Origin: Epiperipatus broadwayi
Lineage: Eukaryota > Onychophora > Udeonychophora > Euonychophora > Peripatidae
Assembly: GCA_028023455.1 (NCBI GenBank)
Contig: JAQFVV010000186.1
Location: 498,001 to 562,000, forward strand
Direction: 5' to 3'
DNA length: 64,000 bases
This document shows positions 34,290-47,212 of this stretch, one piece after another; within the stretch, counting starts at the first letter, position 1, and each line of letters begins with the position of its first letter. The notes beneath the pieces were generated by a model. The model was not told where the DNA came from and searched no databases. It was given only the letters and a program-made list of their open reading frames with translations. The position numbers were made by a program, and so were the translations under genes.

Positions 34290-37200
34290 TATACAACAAT
34301 TTGTGATCACCATCAATTTGTATTTGTTGCCATTATTTTGATTTATAATCAGTTTTCTACTACAGTGATCTTTGAATAAAATTTCAAAACTCTTTTTAAA
34401 CAATCATCATTTTTTAAATGGTTGCCATTGTAAGATTGATGACATCTTACAATAATGTCTTCATTAAAGCAGGTAATATTTATGCTAAAAAAGTACATTA
34501 TCCTTGCAAGTAATTGATATTTCCATCATGTTATATCTAAAGGAATTTTTTTTCTATATTAATGGCTATGAAAGCAAAAAGCATATACAAAATTTATTCA
34601 ATACAGTTCTTGAGGAAAAACATACTTTGATCACATATAATAGCAACATGCATTAGCAATAAAATTTAAAATGTGTATACTAGCTCAAATATATTAATTC
34701 AATCAATTTTGAATTAAAATTTTTATGAATGCTAATTTTTTCTATAGCAAAAAAATATGGTCATCATAAGGGAGAAAAAATGATTTTATGCATCATGCAC
34801 TTGATAATCAAATTTATATGATACATGGTTACCAAACTTAAGTTAAAAATATTTATTTGGTCAATTTTAAGTCAATACAGTAGAGTCATGAACTATACTA
34901 TATTTTGTTATAAACCACTTTTGCATTCAACTTATATAGCATATAATAACTCACATTTTGTTAATAAATATTTTACTAAAATAGAATACATATTGTTTAT
35001 TAAATTGCAAGTACATAATAATTTTCAACACACACACACATATATATATATATATAGCACAAACACTTTTATATATAAATAAATACAATTTTAAAAAATA
35101 ATATAATTATTTATAAAAGATTGAGGAAACATATTCACATATTGGTATTTCTTGATCTTAACTTTCTCTCCATTAAGACTAGCAAATGATTTCTAAATTA
35201 CTTCATTTCTCAATAAAGTAAATAACCCCACTGTGGTTCAATTTTTAACTAAGTTTAATAACAGAATAATAATTTTAATAATATATACACATACAGTTAG
35301 ACTTTGCATAGATTACAATAATGAATACATATAGTGTCAAATCACTCTCCACATTTCTTTAGATTCCTGAGAAGCATTAGTCCCTTGTTTAATCATACAC
35401 TTAATAATTAATTAAAGTCACTATGTTCTGGCAAATAATTCTTAGTTCTGTGAGCCCTTGATGTGCATATAAATTATAAAATCAGGGTGATCTGTTTGAG
35501 CCCTAAGTTGATTACCTTCAGGAGCTAAGATCCTGGGTCTGGAAACAAATTCTCACCAGTTTCTTCCACTGCTTCACATCAGTGTGCAACACAGTTGCAT
35601 GAACACACGAGGCAAGGAGGAAAAAGATGCTTTCTTTTTTCCTTGTTTAAAGTTTTTATTCTCTTTTATTTTCTGGAATAATCTTTCATCTTTATCCAGG
35701 TGGAAGGTTTATTATCTGTTAGGTTTTATTAAAACATTAGATCTTTTAGAATTCAATTGTTAATTAGTCATTGCCAATTGAATTCCTACATAATCAGATT
35801 TTACTTTAGTTCATTCACATTATTCAATTAATGTTTTAATTTATTTCCGCTTTATTATTTAGCTAGTTTTAGATAATACCTGTAGTAACATAAATTTTAG
35901 TATTAATTTAAAATATATATTTTACTGGGAATTAATAGATATTCCACTGATATTTTACTGAATGTGTGTTCACTCTTGCGTTTGCTGAAGAAAGAAGAAT
36001 AAGAAAAAAAAATCTATTTCCATATTTTTAATTGAAGTAAAAAACAATATGGCTGACTTTCTTCCTATTGAATATGAATGATTTGGGCCATTTTCTTTTT
36101 TTTATCAATAACTATTTTCTCTTATAGAAACATAAATGTTAGTCTTTTTAACAAGAAATTACGATCTCTTTTTTAAAAAATCAGTATTATCTTTAAGTAT
36201 GTTCTAAAATATTATAAAACTTTTAGCATTACATCTAGGAATTAATTTATTGTATGAATATACTGTGCATCAAATGTGGAAAGAATAACAAAGAAATAAT
36301 GAAATGTATTTGCTTTCAACATAAACTGAAGATATTTTATTAATGTATATAATCATATACAGTGCTCAGAGGAAAAAAAGGTTGCTCAAATATAAAATTT
36401 GAAAATTTTAATATTTTTTATTTATATTTTTGTTTGTTTCCTTTTTTTGGATAGCATTTAATTGAAGTCACGTAGTTAGATATGACATTGTTCATGACTC
36501 CCCTATAGTTACATAATTTGCTTCTGATCTATTCAAAATAATGGCAGCTTTCATCATAAATATACAAATAAAAAATATGATATTGCCTCTGAAAAATCAA
36601 ATTTTATTCAATACAAAACTAAAAATAAATTTTGGTTATATGCAACAACAAAGTGTATTAATACTAAATTTTAAAATGTGTACATTAACTAAAATATTTC
36701 ATTCAAGTCAGTTTTGGATTTAAATTTTTATAAAAACTGATTTTAAACAAATTAAAAATGTTGTTATTATAAATCTAAATTATTTCTGGTTAAAAATGGG
36801 TGTGTGTGTGTGAATACAAACGTTATGTAGTTAATTACACCTTCATATGGTCAATGTTTACTAATATATAAATTGAAGACATCATTTATTTGCTCAAATG
36901 TAAACTCTAATATCATCATTTGCTTCTGGCATATTTAAAATAATGACAGATTTTATTGCAACCAAAAAAATACAATATCCACAAAAACAAAAGATTTTAT
37001 GATTTACATTATTAAAACTACAGTAATCTATTGTACATTATATTTTCTTATTTAATTTTTAATTAATTTTGATTTCTGTAGGTAAAATAAATGAATTATG
37101 AACCATTGCTTTAAAAAAAAAACTAACGATGCTGAAAAAAAATTGCAAAGTTTTATTGGTTAGATAATTAAAAAAAAGCTTTGATAATAGACTATAAAAT

Positions 37201-37800
37201 GCACCTAAAATAAAATTTGTAATGTATATTGTGATATATTAATAAATGTTGAAACATTTAAACAGAAAATGCTTACATTGACTTAAATCTCTTTATTATA
37301 GCTAAGTGCTCTTGATACTTCGAGCATCATAATGTTAGTTTTATATTGTATTAATTTTTTTTCTATTTGCTTTTATTTTATTTTAATAAATTGTGATTTA
37401 GGGAATATATTATTCTCACTCTAAGTAAGATTCAAAATGGCAAACTGGAAATTGACAAATTATTGCTTTATTTAAAAAAAAATTACAGTTACTAAAATGA
37501 TTTTTATACAGTATTTTTATCCACAAATTATTGTTGTTTTTTTATTAATAATATACTTTATATAATAATATTCATTCATTAATTAGTATTTGCTTGAATT
37601 TTAAGCTTTATTTTTTAATTGGGATTTCATATAGCTTTAATTTGTAGCAACAAATTATTTTTTTTCCATAGAATATCATTGTAAGTACTTGTTTCCTATG
37701 CAAGATTACAAGATATTTTGGGGAACCAATTGAAATCACTGTCTGGAAGCATATATATCATTCATTATGTTAAACACTATCGTGATTGCCATTTTATTTT
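34290..37800. repeat. Diverged dispersed repeat, copy B
   Basis: Colinear with 1,560-3,020: blocks at 34,310-34,500, 34,620-34,740, 37,420-37,640 and 37,715-37,790. A partial extra copy of the 34.6-kb block occurs at 36,590-36,750, and an (AC)n(AT)n tract lies at 35,031-35,056. The region is longer than copy A, so insertions are likely. It includes a slightly less AT-rich, unidentified patch at 35,450-35,620. No coding gene. Confidence 0.4.
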
Positions 37801-38828
37801 GCCTTATTTATCTAAATGACAAAGTCATCCATGAATGTCTTGAGATTTTTTGGCAGGACTTGTTCTCAAAGTTTCTGAAGAGGTATTGTTAATATGTGTC
37901 TCTTAGAGTAATTTGATAACATTTAATGGTCATAAACTCATTTTATGTTAACCAATAAGATATTAAAAAGGAAATGTATATTTGTTAAAAATATATGAAA
38001 AGGTAAGAATTAATTAAATGGCAAGGTGTAATAATGATCAAGAATTCTGGTGAAGAAATTCTCAGAAGAACTACAAATAGACCATCTAGTAGTTTTATCT
38101 AAGGTATAAAAAGCAAGTACTATGACAGCAGGAGTGGATTGCATAAATTCTCATGATGTTTTAGCATTAGATGGTCCAAAAAGATTTTATTAAGCTGTAT
38201 TATCCTGCTCACACTGAATCTGATTAACACTATTTGTTTCCTTCAGACTATCTTTGATTAAACCTAAATGTGCTTTCTTTTTTCAAAAGCATGTTTTATT
38301 TCTGCTTTTTCAAATTATATGTGTTCCGTCGTTTTATTTTATTTTTGTGGACTTGATTGAGTATTTCCATTTATATTAATTTTACTTATTATATTTTTTT
38401 TGATAATAAGATGTTTTGTTTTGATTTTTATTTTATAATTCTCTCTTCCCCAGGTTTTCCTGCCCTGATTGTTCATGTCTATTATAATAATGATTTGACC
38501 ACCTGTTTGATAATTAGTCTGTCTGTAGTCACCACAATTTTCTATTTTTCTGGAAAATTATGTATAATTATGCAGACTATTTGTACTTCTTTGCTCATTA
38601 GTGATATCTTTTATTGAGATAGCTTGCATTGGATATCATCTTGACAGTTCTCTGTCCAAACACCTGCCAAGGACACTTCTTTATATGTTGAAATTTTTTT
38701 TGGAAATTACTTAGTTTCCTTTCCAAGAAATTTTATCAGTCATTAGATGCTCCCTAAAAATGATATACACTAAAGCAGTGATGATGTGTGACTTTTTTAG
38801 GAATGGAAGCACACTACCTAATCTTTTT
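37801..38828. other. AT-rich intergenic DNA
   Basis: No secure gene. At about 38,090-38,180 the plus strand reads TMTAGVDCINSHDVLAL, faintly like the start of a reverse transcriptase, but nothing supports it downstream. Confidence 0.35.
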
Positions 38829-38829
38829 T

Positions 38830-39083
38830 TACCATATAATAATCAATTGACAAAACACTTTATTACTTTTACAATGCTTTATTATCCACCCTTTCCTTCA
38901 GTTAACAGTTTCAATTGTCCCAGCAATCTTCTTCAGAACCTTATATTTTAACAGTGAGATTAGGAAATATAAAGTTCTGAAGAAGATTGCTGGGGCAATC
39001 AAAACTATTAACTGAAGGAAAGGGTGGATAATAAAGCATTGTAAAAGTAATAAAGTGTTTCGTCAATTGATTATTATATGGTA
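38830..39083. mobile_element. Foldback element, two 110-bp arms
   Basis: Arms 38,830-38,939 and 38,974-39,083 are near-perfect reverse complements around a 34-bp loop. The inner part (CTGAAGAAGATTGC, TGGG, GCAATCAAAAC) has the layout of the PLE tail hammerhead core in degenerate form. This suggests kinship with the 24.0- and 46.9-kb elements. Non-coding. Confidence 0.75.
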
Positions 39084-39089
39084 TACAGT

Positions 39090-39495
39090 TGACAATGCAA
39101 TAGGAAATAATAGTTATTAATCTTTTTTTAATAATGTTTGTATTTTACTTGAAAATCTGACTGTAACTAGTTTAAGTATAGATAATATATTATCAAGATA
39201 TTTTTATTTTTTAAATGTTTTTAACATTAAGCTTTAACTATTAATTATATTTTAGCATTGTTTGAACTTCTTATAATCAAAGAATAATGCGATGATCAAA
39301 CTCATTATTTGCCTTATATAAAAACAGTTCAACTGTTGATACAAAAATTGAAAGTTAACAGAAATTCTATACAAAAAATAATGAGTTTGAATAATTCATT
39401 CTTTTTTTTAATGTTTAACAAAATAGTTTATATAGATTAATGTGCTTATTGTTTTTACTACACTGAGTATGTACATATTTTAGTGAATTTTTAAA
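39090..39495. other. AT-rich intergenic DNA
   Basis: Nothing recognised. Confidence 0.4.
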
Positions 39496-39499
39496 ATTG

Positions 39500-40850
39500 A
39501 AGTTAGTTAAAGCTTTTGAACTTTTTAGTGAATTCTTTTACAGAAGCACTCATTCCATTTAATACATGAAGCCTAACCACTTTATGTTTTTCCAGTTGTT
39601 TCAGATGATCATATCTTTTGAGGCTGTCCAGGTGTTCCATAAGATTTTTATTTAAACTTTCTGTAAACACTTTAATCCTTAAAATGGTAATTACTGAACC
39701 ATGGCCTGCTTTATATTCCTTATTCTGCAACTTTCTTTCTTGTTCTGGCTGTCAAAGTTTATTAGGTTTTGTTTCTGTTACTCCTTTTTTTATATAAATC
39801 TGTTGCATGTTCTCTCTGCTTTTAAATATACTGTACAGTTTCATAAGTAATTCTTTTCTGATCTTCCTCTGTTTGATATATTTATGCAACTATCTCTACA
39901 TGAATTTTCCTCACATCTTTTTGTAGCTATTCTTGCCCATTTTTCCATGTTTATTTCTTCAATGTCTAGTCAACTAATCATTTATTTCCCTTCAAATTTT
40001 TTCTATTCCTTATTGAATGTATTTCTTATATTCCTCTTTATGCTCCTCCAATGCTTTAAATTGTACTTGATTGCCTTCTTTCTTCCTCCTTTAATTTTAC
40101 CCTTTCCATTGTTTAAATAATTTTTTTTAATTTGCTTATCCATCTTCATAATAGCTTCATGGTTGCTTGAAGCAGACTAGTGATTTTTATTAATATTTTC
40201 TTATTTTTTTGTGTTAACTCCTCTGTTTTATAATGATATTTTTTATATCTTTTGCTTGTCTTGCCTTTTCTATTTGGCCTATAATTTCCTCTTTGTCTTC
40301 CTTCATTTTCTTATTAATTTTGTATATTCTGATTTTTATCTCTAATTTTTTGTATTATTAGCTTTTTTCATAAATCTTTGCATTCATTAGTTGAAACATC
40401 TCTCCATTGTTATCCATTTTTGTAATTCACTTATTGTAATTTTTTAATATTCATTTTTGCATTAATTTTTTGAATCATCTTTTTATTATTATTATTCATT
40501 TTTTATTCACTTGCATAAATATTTGATATATCTGGATTATTGACATTTTCTCTTTTGGATTTTCCTCCACTTTCTGAAGTTTTTGTCATCAGTGGCTTTT
40601 CATTTTGAAATTATATCTTCTTTGAGTTTTTACTTGTCATTTGTACTGCTTGTATTTCTGTTCTGTCTTTGGTTTATATTTTGTAATTGTTTTAATTATT
40701 TTCTTTATTCATCTCTTTACATCTAATCAAAAAAATTTTTTTTTAATCTTTTCTTAAGTATTTTATTAAATTTGAGTTGCCATCTTCTTCTTCCCTGAAA
40801 TCATTTATTTTCCTCTGGATATCAGGGACTTTTCTTTTTTTCCAGTCTGA
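39500..40850 (-). pseudogene. Antisense Lys/Glu-rich coding-like tract, unidentified
   Basis: For about 1.35 kb the plus strand is T-rich with interspersed C. The minus strand then gives long Lys/Glu/Gln-rich runs across frames: KMKEDKEEIIGQIEKARQAK (about 40,310), KALEEHKEEYKKYIQ (about 40,030) and a 75-codon open stretch (39,503-39,730) with LKRYDHLKQLEKHK and SASVKEFTKKFKSF. It looks like a decayed coiled-coil protein of 400 or more residues, perhaps a processed pseudogene or LINE ORF1. No RT, nuclease or known domain was found. Confidence 0.35.
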
Positions 40851-40869
40851 CATTTTAATTTGCCTAATT

Positions 40870-43765
40870 AGAATTTGCCATTTTTAATTCAGTTAAATTT
40901 GGTATTTCCTAATTACTGTCCAGTGGATGGATCTTTATTCTCTCATTTTATACTATTCATATGTTTGTTATTATTTATTTTATTAATTATTTTTATGTCA
41001 ATATATTTAATTTTTTTCACAGGTGATTTTATTCAGGGTTTAAATTTAACATTGTCAATTCTATTTATCAGTTACCAAACAATAAATAAATATAAATTAT
41101 GCTTACTCCTTATGGACTTAAATATTTGTGTGCTAGGTGCTTAATAATATTTATTTGTAAAGCACTGACATTTATAATATCTCAAATAAAGAAAATATGA
41201 TTTTGTATAAAGGTGGTGAAGGGGGATAGTAATGGTGACATTGATAAAAATCATGCCTCCATTTGAAATTCTAATAAAAGATCAAAAATCTTTTAAAAAA
41301 TTGGATTGACTGTTAGAAGAATATCATTTCCAAGAGATTCTGATAAACATAGTTTCTAATACTGTTTGAGTAAAGAGTCTGCTAAAGTTACAAAATTTAT
41401 TTTCAAAAAATGCCACTGTTAATGTCAAATTAGTTTGGTTATCATCAGTATTGGAAGAAACTTCCTAAATAATTAAAAAACTCCACTGTTTATATTAATG
41501 ATCTTAAAATTAATAAAATTGATTCTAATAAGTTTTTTCAAACTTCAACAAATATAACTTTAGAGATGCTTGTGATAATTACAGAAAGATTTCATGAATG
41601 GATCCATGCACACTTTTAAAATAAAATGACATATTTGCATCAGTGTGGGCGACCAATCATGATTGTAAAATAAATTATGCTCTCCCCCTCCCCATTTTAA
41701 TGATATATTTACTTTATCTACCACCAATGTGGATTTGGACAGACATATTACGCTTGATAAAAACAAATTACTCTCTTGACATCATAAGATAGAACAATAA
41801 TGAGAAATTTACATCTTTCTCAATTTTTACATCAAATTTAAAACAGCAAAATAATCATGAATAGCTGAGCCTCATCTATAATAATTCATCTTAATTTAAA
41901 TGTGGCACTCAGCAGTACTTATAATATATGCTCTGAAGATAATTTAAATACATTTTATTTTTTAAAAAGTAACATATTATAATTGATTTGCAAAGTATAT
42001 ATGTACTTAATATCATGTAGGAATTATATATTTTATGCAATGTGTATTTAATATATATGGCAAACTTTCGATTGTATTAAATTTTTTGGTACTTACGGAT
42101 AATCCCGGGCAATAAATTGATTATGCATATTGAAAAATATTCAATGAATTGATTATAAATTCTTGTTAATATTAAAAAATTGCAATAAATGTTTTATAAA
42201 TTAGGGTTAATCTTTCATTCATTTAGGCCACAGATTCAATATTTAAATAAAATAAAGATCGTAGTAAGTATATAATATAATATATTTTTAATATTTATAA
42301 CACTCTTGGCATTATCTGTAAGTACCATTTTTTCTATGATTATGTATGGAAGATTACATAACCATTGGTAATTCTTTTTAATTGTCCATCTGTACGGAAT
42401 CTTTTTAATCAAACAATTTCCTTTATTGTGATTTTATTGTAAGTGTAAAAAAGTTGAAGAAAAATCACAAGATTATTAGGAAACAAAATGTATTTTACAT
42501 TTAAAAAATTATCTTAGCAATGTTTAATTTCCACTTTTAAATAGAAATTCAAGTAAAGAAATATTGTGAATAAAAAATACTAGAAATTTTTATATTATAT
42601 CTGGGTAGAAAGTGCTACGATGACAGGGGAAAACGAAACAAAAAATTATTTGCAGATATTATTAATATATCCACCATTCTTATTAATATATACATTTATT
42701 TAGTTAACAAATATGTGATTAATGATGCTTAGCTTGATACCTTGTGGATGATAATGCAAATAAATATTCATCATTTCTAAGTTTCTCTGCATATGTATTC
42801 ACAAATTTCTGTAAGTTTTATTTGGTTTTTGTAGAAGTTTAAATTTATGTAAATGCCATTACTGGATTTGACTCATATTTTAACACTTCTGCTTCAGAAG
42901 AAGAGAAGTCTTTTTTTTGGATGCTTGCTACCATGAACAAGAATAATAGTCATCATATAGAAACCTTTTAATAGGTCGTTAATGATTTAGTGGATTCTAT
43001 TGCTTTAAACTTAGCAACAAGTTTGCTAAGGTATTTCTGTGTAATTGGCTTATAATCTGAATACAATTTGTTAATTTTTTTAAATATCTTCTCTTTCTTT
43101 CATTTCAGTATGTTAACCTATAATATTGAACTTCCTGAAGACTTCTTTCATCACAACTTCTCTACTTTGTTATAATTTTCATAGAAGGCATTGCTCAGTT
43201 GGCTCACTCTTGTGCATAATTTTTAATCTTTTCATCATTCTACCCAATTACAAAAAGTTTGGTTTGCCAAGGAGTGATTCTGGATCATTTTCTAGTTGAA
43301 TAAAGGAACTTTCAATTGATTGAAAACTGCTGTGTTCACTTAACATTTGTTAATTCAGATGTCACATGATCTTCCTAAACAACTCTCAGTACAATTGCTT
43401 TAACTAACATTGAAAACTAGAACTATTTTTTAAGAGCCTCCTTTGTGGGAAGTTGTTTTCTCAAATGCATACAATAATAAATAACTCTTTGGGAATTATT
43501 ATTTTATCTATGGAATGCAGTCACAGATTATTATTTATTAATATGTATAGAAGACACTATTATTGTTATGATCAGACTTACATTTGGGCACTTGGGTATT
43601 GAAGTAATTAAGCACATAATTACTTAAAGCTAATAATTACATCTGAATTTAATTGGTTAACACACCACTAAGGATTCTTCATTGTAATAAGTGAATGTAA
43701 TTAACGGCTCTGCATTTATAGGAGGACAACATCATGAATACATCATGTTATGATCACGTTAGTCA
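40870..43765. other. AT-rich intergenic DNA
   Basis: No gene recognised. The open frames at 40,875-41,144 (plus) and 41,560-41,766 (minus) lack family resemblance. Some short repeats. Confidence 0.4.
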
Positions 43766-43769
43766 ATCC

Positions 43770-43905
43770 TGTGCAGTTTGGTGCAGTTGATAGAATATTC
43801 GAGATGGAATTGGGAGGTCCCAGGATCAATTCTCATGCAGTCTGGTGCTGGAATGTCTTATGAACTCCTGAGCAATAAAGCCTTACATGTTTTTTATATG
43901 TATTA
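43770..43905 (+). mobile_element. tRNA-derived SINE fragment
   Basis: TGGTGCAGTTGATAGAATATT resembles Pol III box A, and about 45 nt later AGGATCAATTCTC resembles box B. The D- and T-arm spacing suits a tRNA-like head. The 3' body is short and ends near a 'caataaagcc' word. It is too degenerate for a true tRNA gene. Confidence 0.45.
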
Positions 43906-44925
43906 GTCGGTGCCTTGGGATTTATCTAATTAATTTGGAGGGACCTTTACCCTGTAGCTATTAATAACTATAGACCTATTTATTGATCACTAATAAATGT
44001 CTAATTGTGTTATCTACTTAAAAATACTAATTATGTTTCATATCTGAAAAAAATCAAAGGTTTTCTGGTCTGAATCAAATTCTAGAACTCTTCTGATGTT
44101 TTGTTTTATGCTATGAAGATGTTAATTGTAGAAATAGAAAAGTTATTTATTTAACAAAAATATAAACTATAAAATAGAAATTTATAATAAAAATGCATAT
44201 ATATATATATTGTTCGCAATTTATTTTATTAAATTAAAATATATTTATAAACAAAATCTATCATTAATATCTGCAAACTAAAAGGCAGAAATGATATATT
44301 ATTACATAATCATTAAAGTAATATGACATCTGTTACATGAAAATTATAATAACACAATTTTAAATTGATGAATTTAATACAAACAAGTTCAATTATAAAT
44401 GATTATAATTTATTTTGTGGAAAAATTTAAATTAATAATATTCACATTAATTAAAATGAATTTGAAAATATTTTTTTCTGAAATAACATAATTATTAAGG
44501 ATGTTTGTTGAATAGATAATAATAATATTAAGGAATAAATAATATTATAAGTTCTTCTTTTTTTTTCTATCATAAATAGTAAAGGATAGATGATAATCTT
44601 CCTGTGACCTAATCCGCAAATAGTATGCATTATCATTTGAAACTGTCTGTTTTGCAATGGAAATCAAAACTTTATCTTGATAAACTCTTAGCAAAAGACA
44701 TTAAATTATGAAAATACACAATGAAGCTATTAACATGAATTTTGGTGATATATAGAGGATATCTATACGGAGATTACAGAGGTGAAAAATCCTAGACCTT
44801 TGAAATGAAAAATGACCACATGGCATGGTTACCATGGAACATCTCTCTCTACAAAGTGGTCTTTTCTTCCCCTAGAAAACACACAAAGATTTCTTCAGCT
44901 TAACATGAAGAACATATCAAAATAA
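43906..44925. other. AT-rich intergenic DNA
   Basis: No gene seen; a short (AT)n tract lies near 44,197-44,210. Confidence 0.4.
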
Positions 44926-44989
44926 AAAATGGAGATAGTCTACAAATAAATCTTCAACACAACATTGATGTAATTGTTGTTTAAATATC

Positions 44990-46855
44990 ATTTTTCTAAT
45001 ATTGCATATCTTCTTTACATTTTTGGTTATGTATAGATTATTGATAGAATGCATTCTAAATATGGTGTGGATACTTTTGTTTCAAACTCAGTTGTGAATC
45101 AAATGACTCTATTGAAGATAGTTTCAAATGATATTGCAATCATAATTCAGATAGATAATTTTTATACATGCAACATTTACAAATGTCCCAATACAAAGTG
45201 TCCCTACTCTTCTCTTCTATATTTTCTTAAGCATTTTCTATTTATAGAGATTTCGATTTCTCTAGTAATTTGGAAATATGGAAAGCAGATTGTTATATTT
45301 TGGAATGGATATATTTAAAAAAGTTGCAATTACTTTATGGAGAAATATTTCAGTCAGATTGATAGAAAATGAAAACAATGTTGTTTATTTTTTGTGTTGT
45401 GTTTTAGCAAAAAATGGTTCACAACTCTTGAAATGGTATGCATATATACTAATCTATTTGATGTGATATTACTAACAGTTGAATGTATTTGGAATATTTC
45501 ACTAAAGTTAAATTTTTCTAAAGACATTCAATACTCATATTAGATAATGATTTCAGTCCAATATAAAAATATAATTCGTAGGATCTCTCGAATCTCCTCT
45601 TAGTGGTAAGTTTTATAAACTTGTAACAACTGCTGCCAAAGAATTTATCTCTTATGAATATTGAAAGCAATTCATTCTGTATTGGAACAAAATCAGCTGT
45701 GTACTTTATAGCTATGTTTTGTCTACCAAAAAACAGACATTGATGTTAAATTTATGAACTAACTGGAGGGTTCCAGAAAAGAAAAATAGTGAGAAACTGT
45801 GGAGAGATAAAGTTTACTTGTCAGGCTTGGTTTCTTTTACTCATGTTTGGTGAATATAATAGTATCTCTGAAGAATCTTTAGGTTACTGCTAATGAGATT
45901 TCTAATCTTCAGTATCAGATTTCTAAACCAAGATTGAGAGAATGATGAAAGTCATCACTAAAGCAGAATTGCAAGATTTTCACAATACTCTTTTAATATC
46001 AATTTGGCAAGATGTTGGTGAGATTAGACTTGCCTTGATTGGTTTAAGTGAAAAAAGATCCAGAAGCAGATATTATATTTCCAGAGTTTCTAAAACATTT
46101 AGGCTCTAAAGTGAGTTTAGTTGACAAAACTAAATTATTAATTATTCTTCCAGAAACTATTCCAAAAATTTGGCATATAAGCAAAACTATAGCAGTTTTA
46201 AAACCAAATATACCTAACATTGATCCAAAAAATTATGAACCAAACATCCCATAAGGTTTATAAAACAATCATTTTAATAAAAAAATTCTAATAATTGAGA
46301 GCCATCTACCCACAGAGAAATCTGAATTTAGAACAAGAAAAATCTGCTATGAACAAGTATATCTTTAAGGACTTAAATTAAGAAAGGCTTTCAAAATAAA
46401 CTAAAAACTGTTACTACTTTTCTTTATCTAAATTCACCTTATAATTCTCTTTAGAAAAATGGTCTTCTAAAAGTTTCTAAAATTCCTAAATGCAGAGAAA
46501 CCATTAATTTACTTGACAAAACGCTCTAAAATTCAAATAGCTGTAGTAGATATAAAATTTTACAGAATATTCTTTCTCAGGATTGAATTCTCTCACTTTA
46601 TTTAATATATTCATCAATTACTTTCTTGAAACAGAATGTAAGAAATTCATCTATATGGATAATAATGATTTTATTTCTCAAAATAAATTCTTTTCTGAAA
46701 TAGAAAAGTCTCTAGAAATATACAAAAATATTGGAAATCTTTTTCAAAGATTTTAATCTTATTTCTGATTCCATAAAGATAGTATGCTCAATTTTTTATC
46801 TTAATATCAGCCATCATTTCATAATCTGAATATAACTTTTGACAATAATAGACTA
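44990..46855 (+). pseudogene. I/Jockey-like LINE polyprotein, 5' and RT part
   Basis: Plus-strand blocks: HSKYGVDTFVSNSVV at about 45,050 (endonuclease); SSNLEIWKADCY at about 45,265 (endonuclease end); FYKLVTTAAKEFI and YWNKISC (about 45,600-45,700); NWRVPEKK and KLWRDKVY (connector, about 45,760-45,810); IIFPEFLKHLGS, PKIWHISKTIAVLKP and DPKNYEP (RT fingers, 46,070-46,250); then FRTRKICYEQVYL and TLKNSNSCSRYK further on. Stops and shifts are frequent. The YADD-type catalytic box was not found intact. Block order and wording match I/Jockey-type elements of invertebrates. Confidence 0.7.
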
Positions 46856-47212
46856 TATATTGCTTATAACACTTCTTTCATATATACTTTAATGCAACAA
46901 ATTTTCTTAAAAAACTTCTTTATTTTCCTTACAGTTTTGACTGTCCAGCAGTCTTCATCAGAGCTCTATCTTCTCTGCTTTAATTAATTAAAGCAGAGAT
47001 GAAGATAGAGCTCTGATGAAGACAATTAAAACAGAGAAGATAGAGATCTGATGAAGACTGCTGGACAGTCGAAACTGTAAGGAAAATAAAGAAGTTTTTA
47101 AAAAAATTTGTTGCATTAAAGTGTATAAGAAAGAAGTGATATAAGGAATATATATGATTATATGAAGATATGCAAAGAAAGTGAAAGAGAAGAATAAGAC
47201 AATAATAGACTA
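46841..47212. mobile_element. PLE-like foldback with 15-bp target duplication
   Basis: GACAATAATAGACTA occurs at 46,841-46,855 and again at 47,198-47,212, with the interrupted LINE on both sides. The insert holds a left arm (46,868-46,981), a short complementary stretch (46,989-47,021) and a second full complementary copy (47,030-47,137). CTGATGA, GACTG-CTGGA-CAGTC and GAAAC occur in the right copy (47,048-47,075), the hammerhead core pattern. The left arm has GAAA changed to AAAA. A target duplication of this length fits PLE- or LINE-type integration rather than a cut-and-paste transposon. Confidence 0.75.
47048..47076 (+). ncRNA. Partial hammerhead core in PLE tail
   Basis: CTGATGA, then A, a 5-bp stem II (GACTG/CAGTC) with loop CTGGA, then GAAAC. 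No nearby UH cleavage triplet with matching stem I was found, so this is probably an inactive remnant of a ribozyme typical of PLE terminal repeats. Confidence 0.5.

Noticed and set aside
38090-38200. Possible reverse transcriptase start (TMTAGVDCINSHD)
   Set aside because: Only about 20 residues look RT-like and no later RT motif follows in any frame.
45049-45466. Two overlapping open frames as a possible small host gene
   Set aside because: The first matches a LINE endonuclease block and continues into the I/Jockey-like RT downstream, so it is part of that element.
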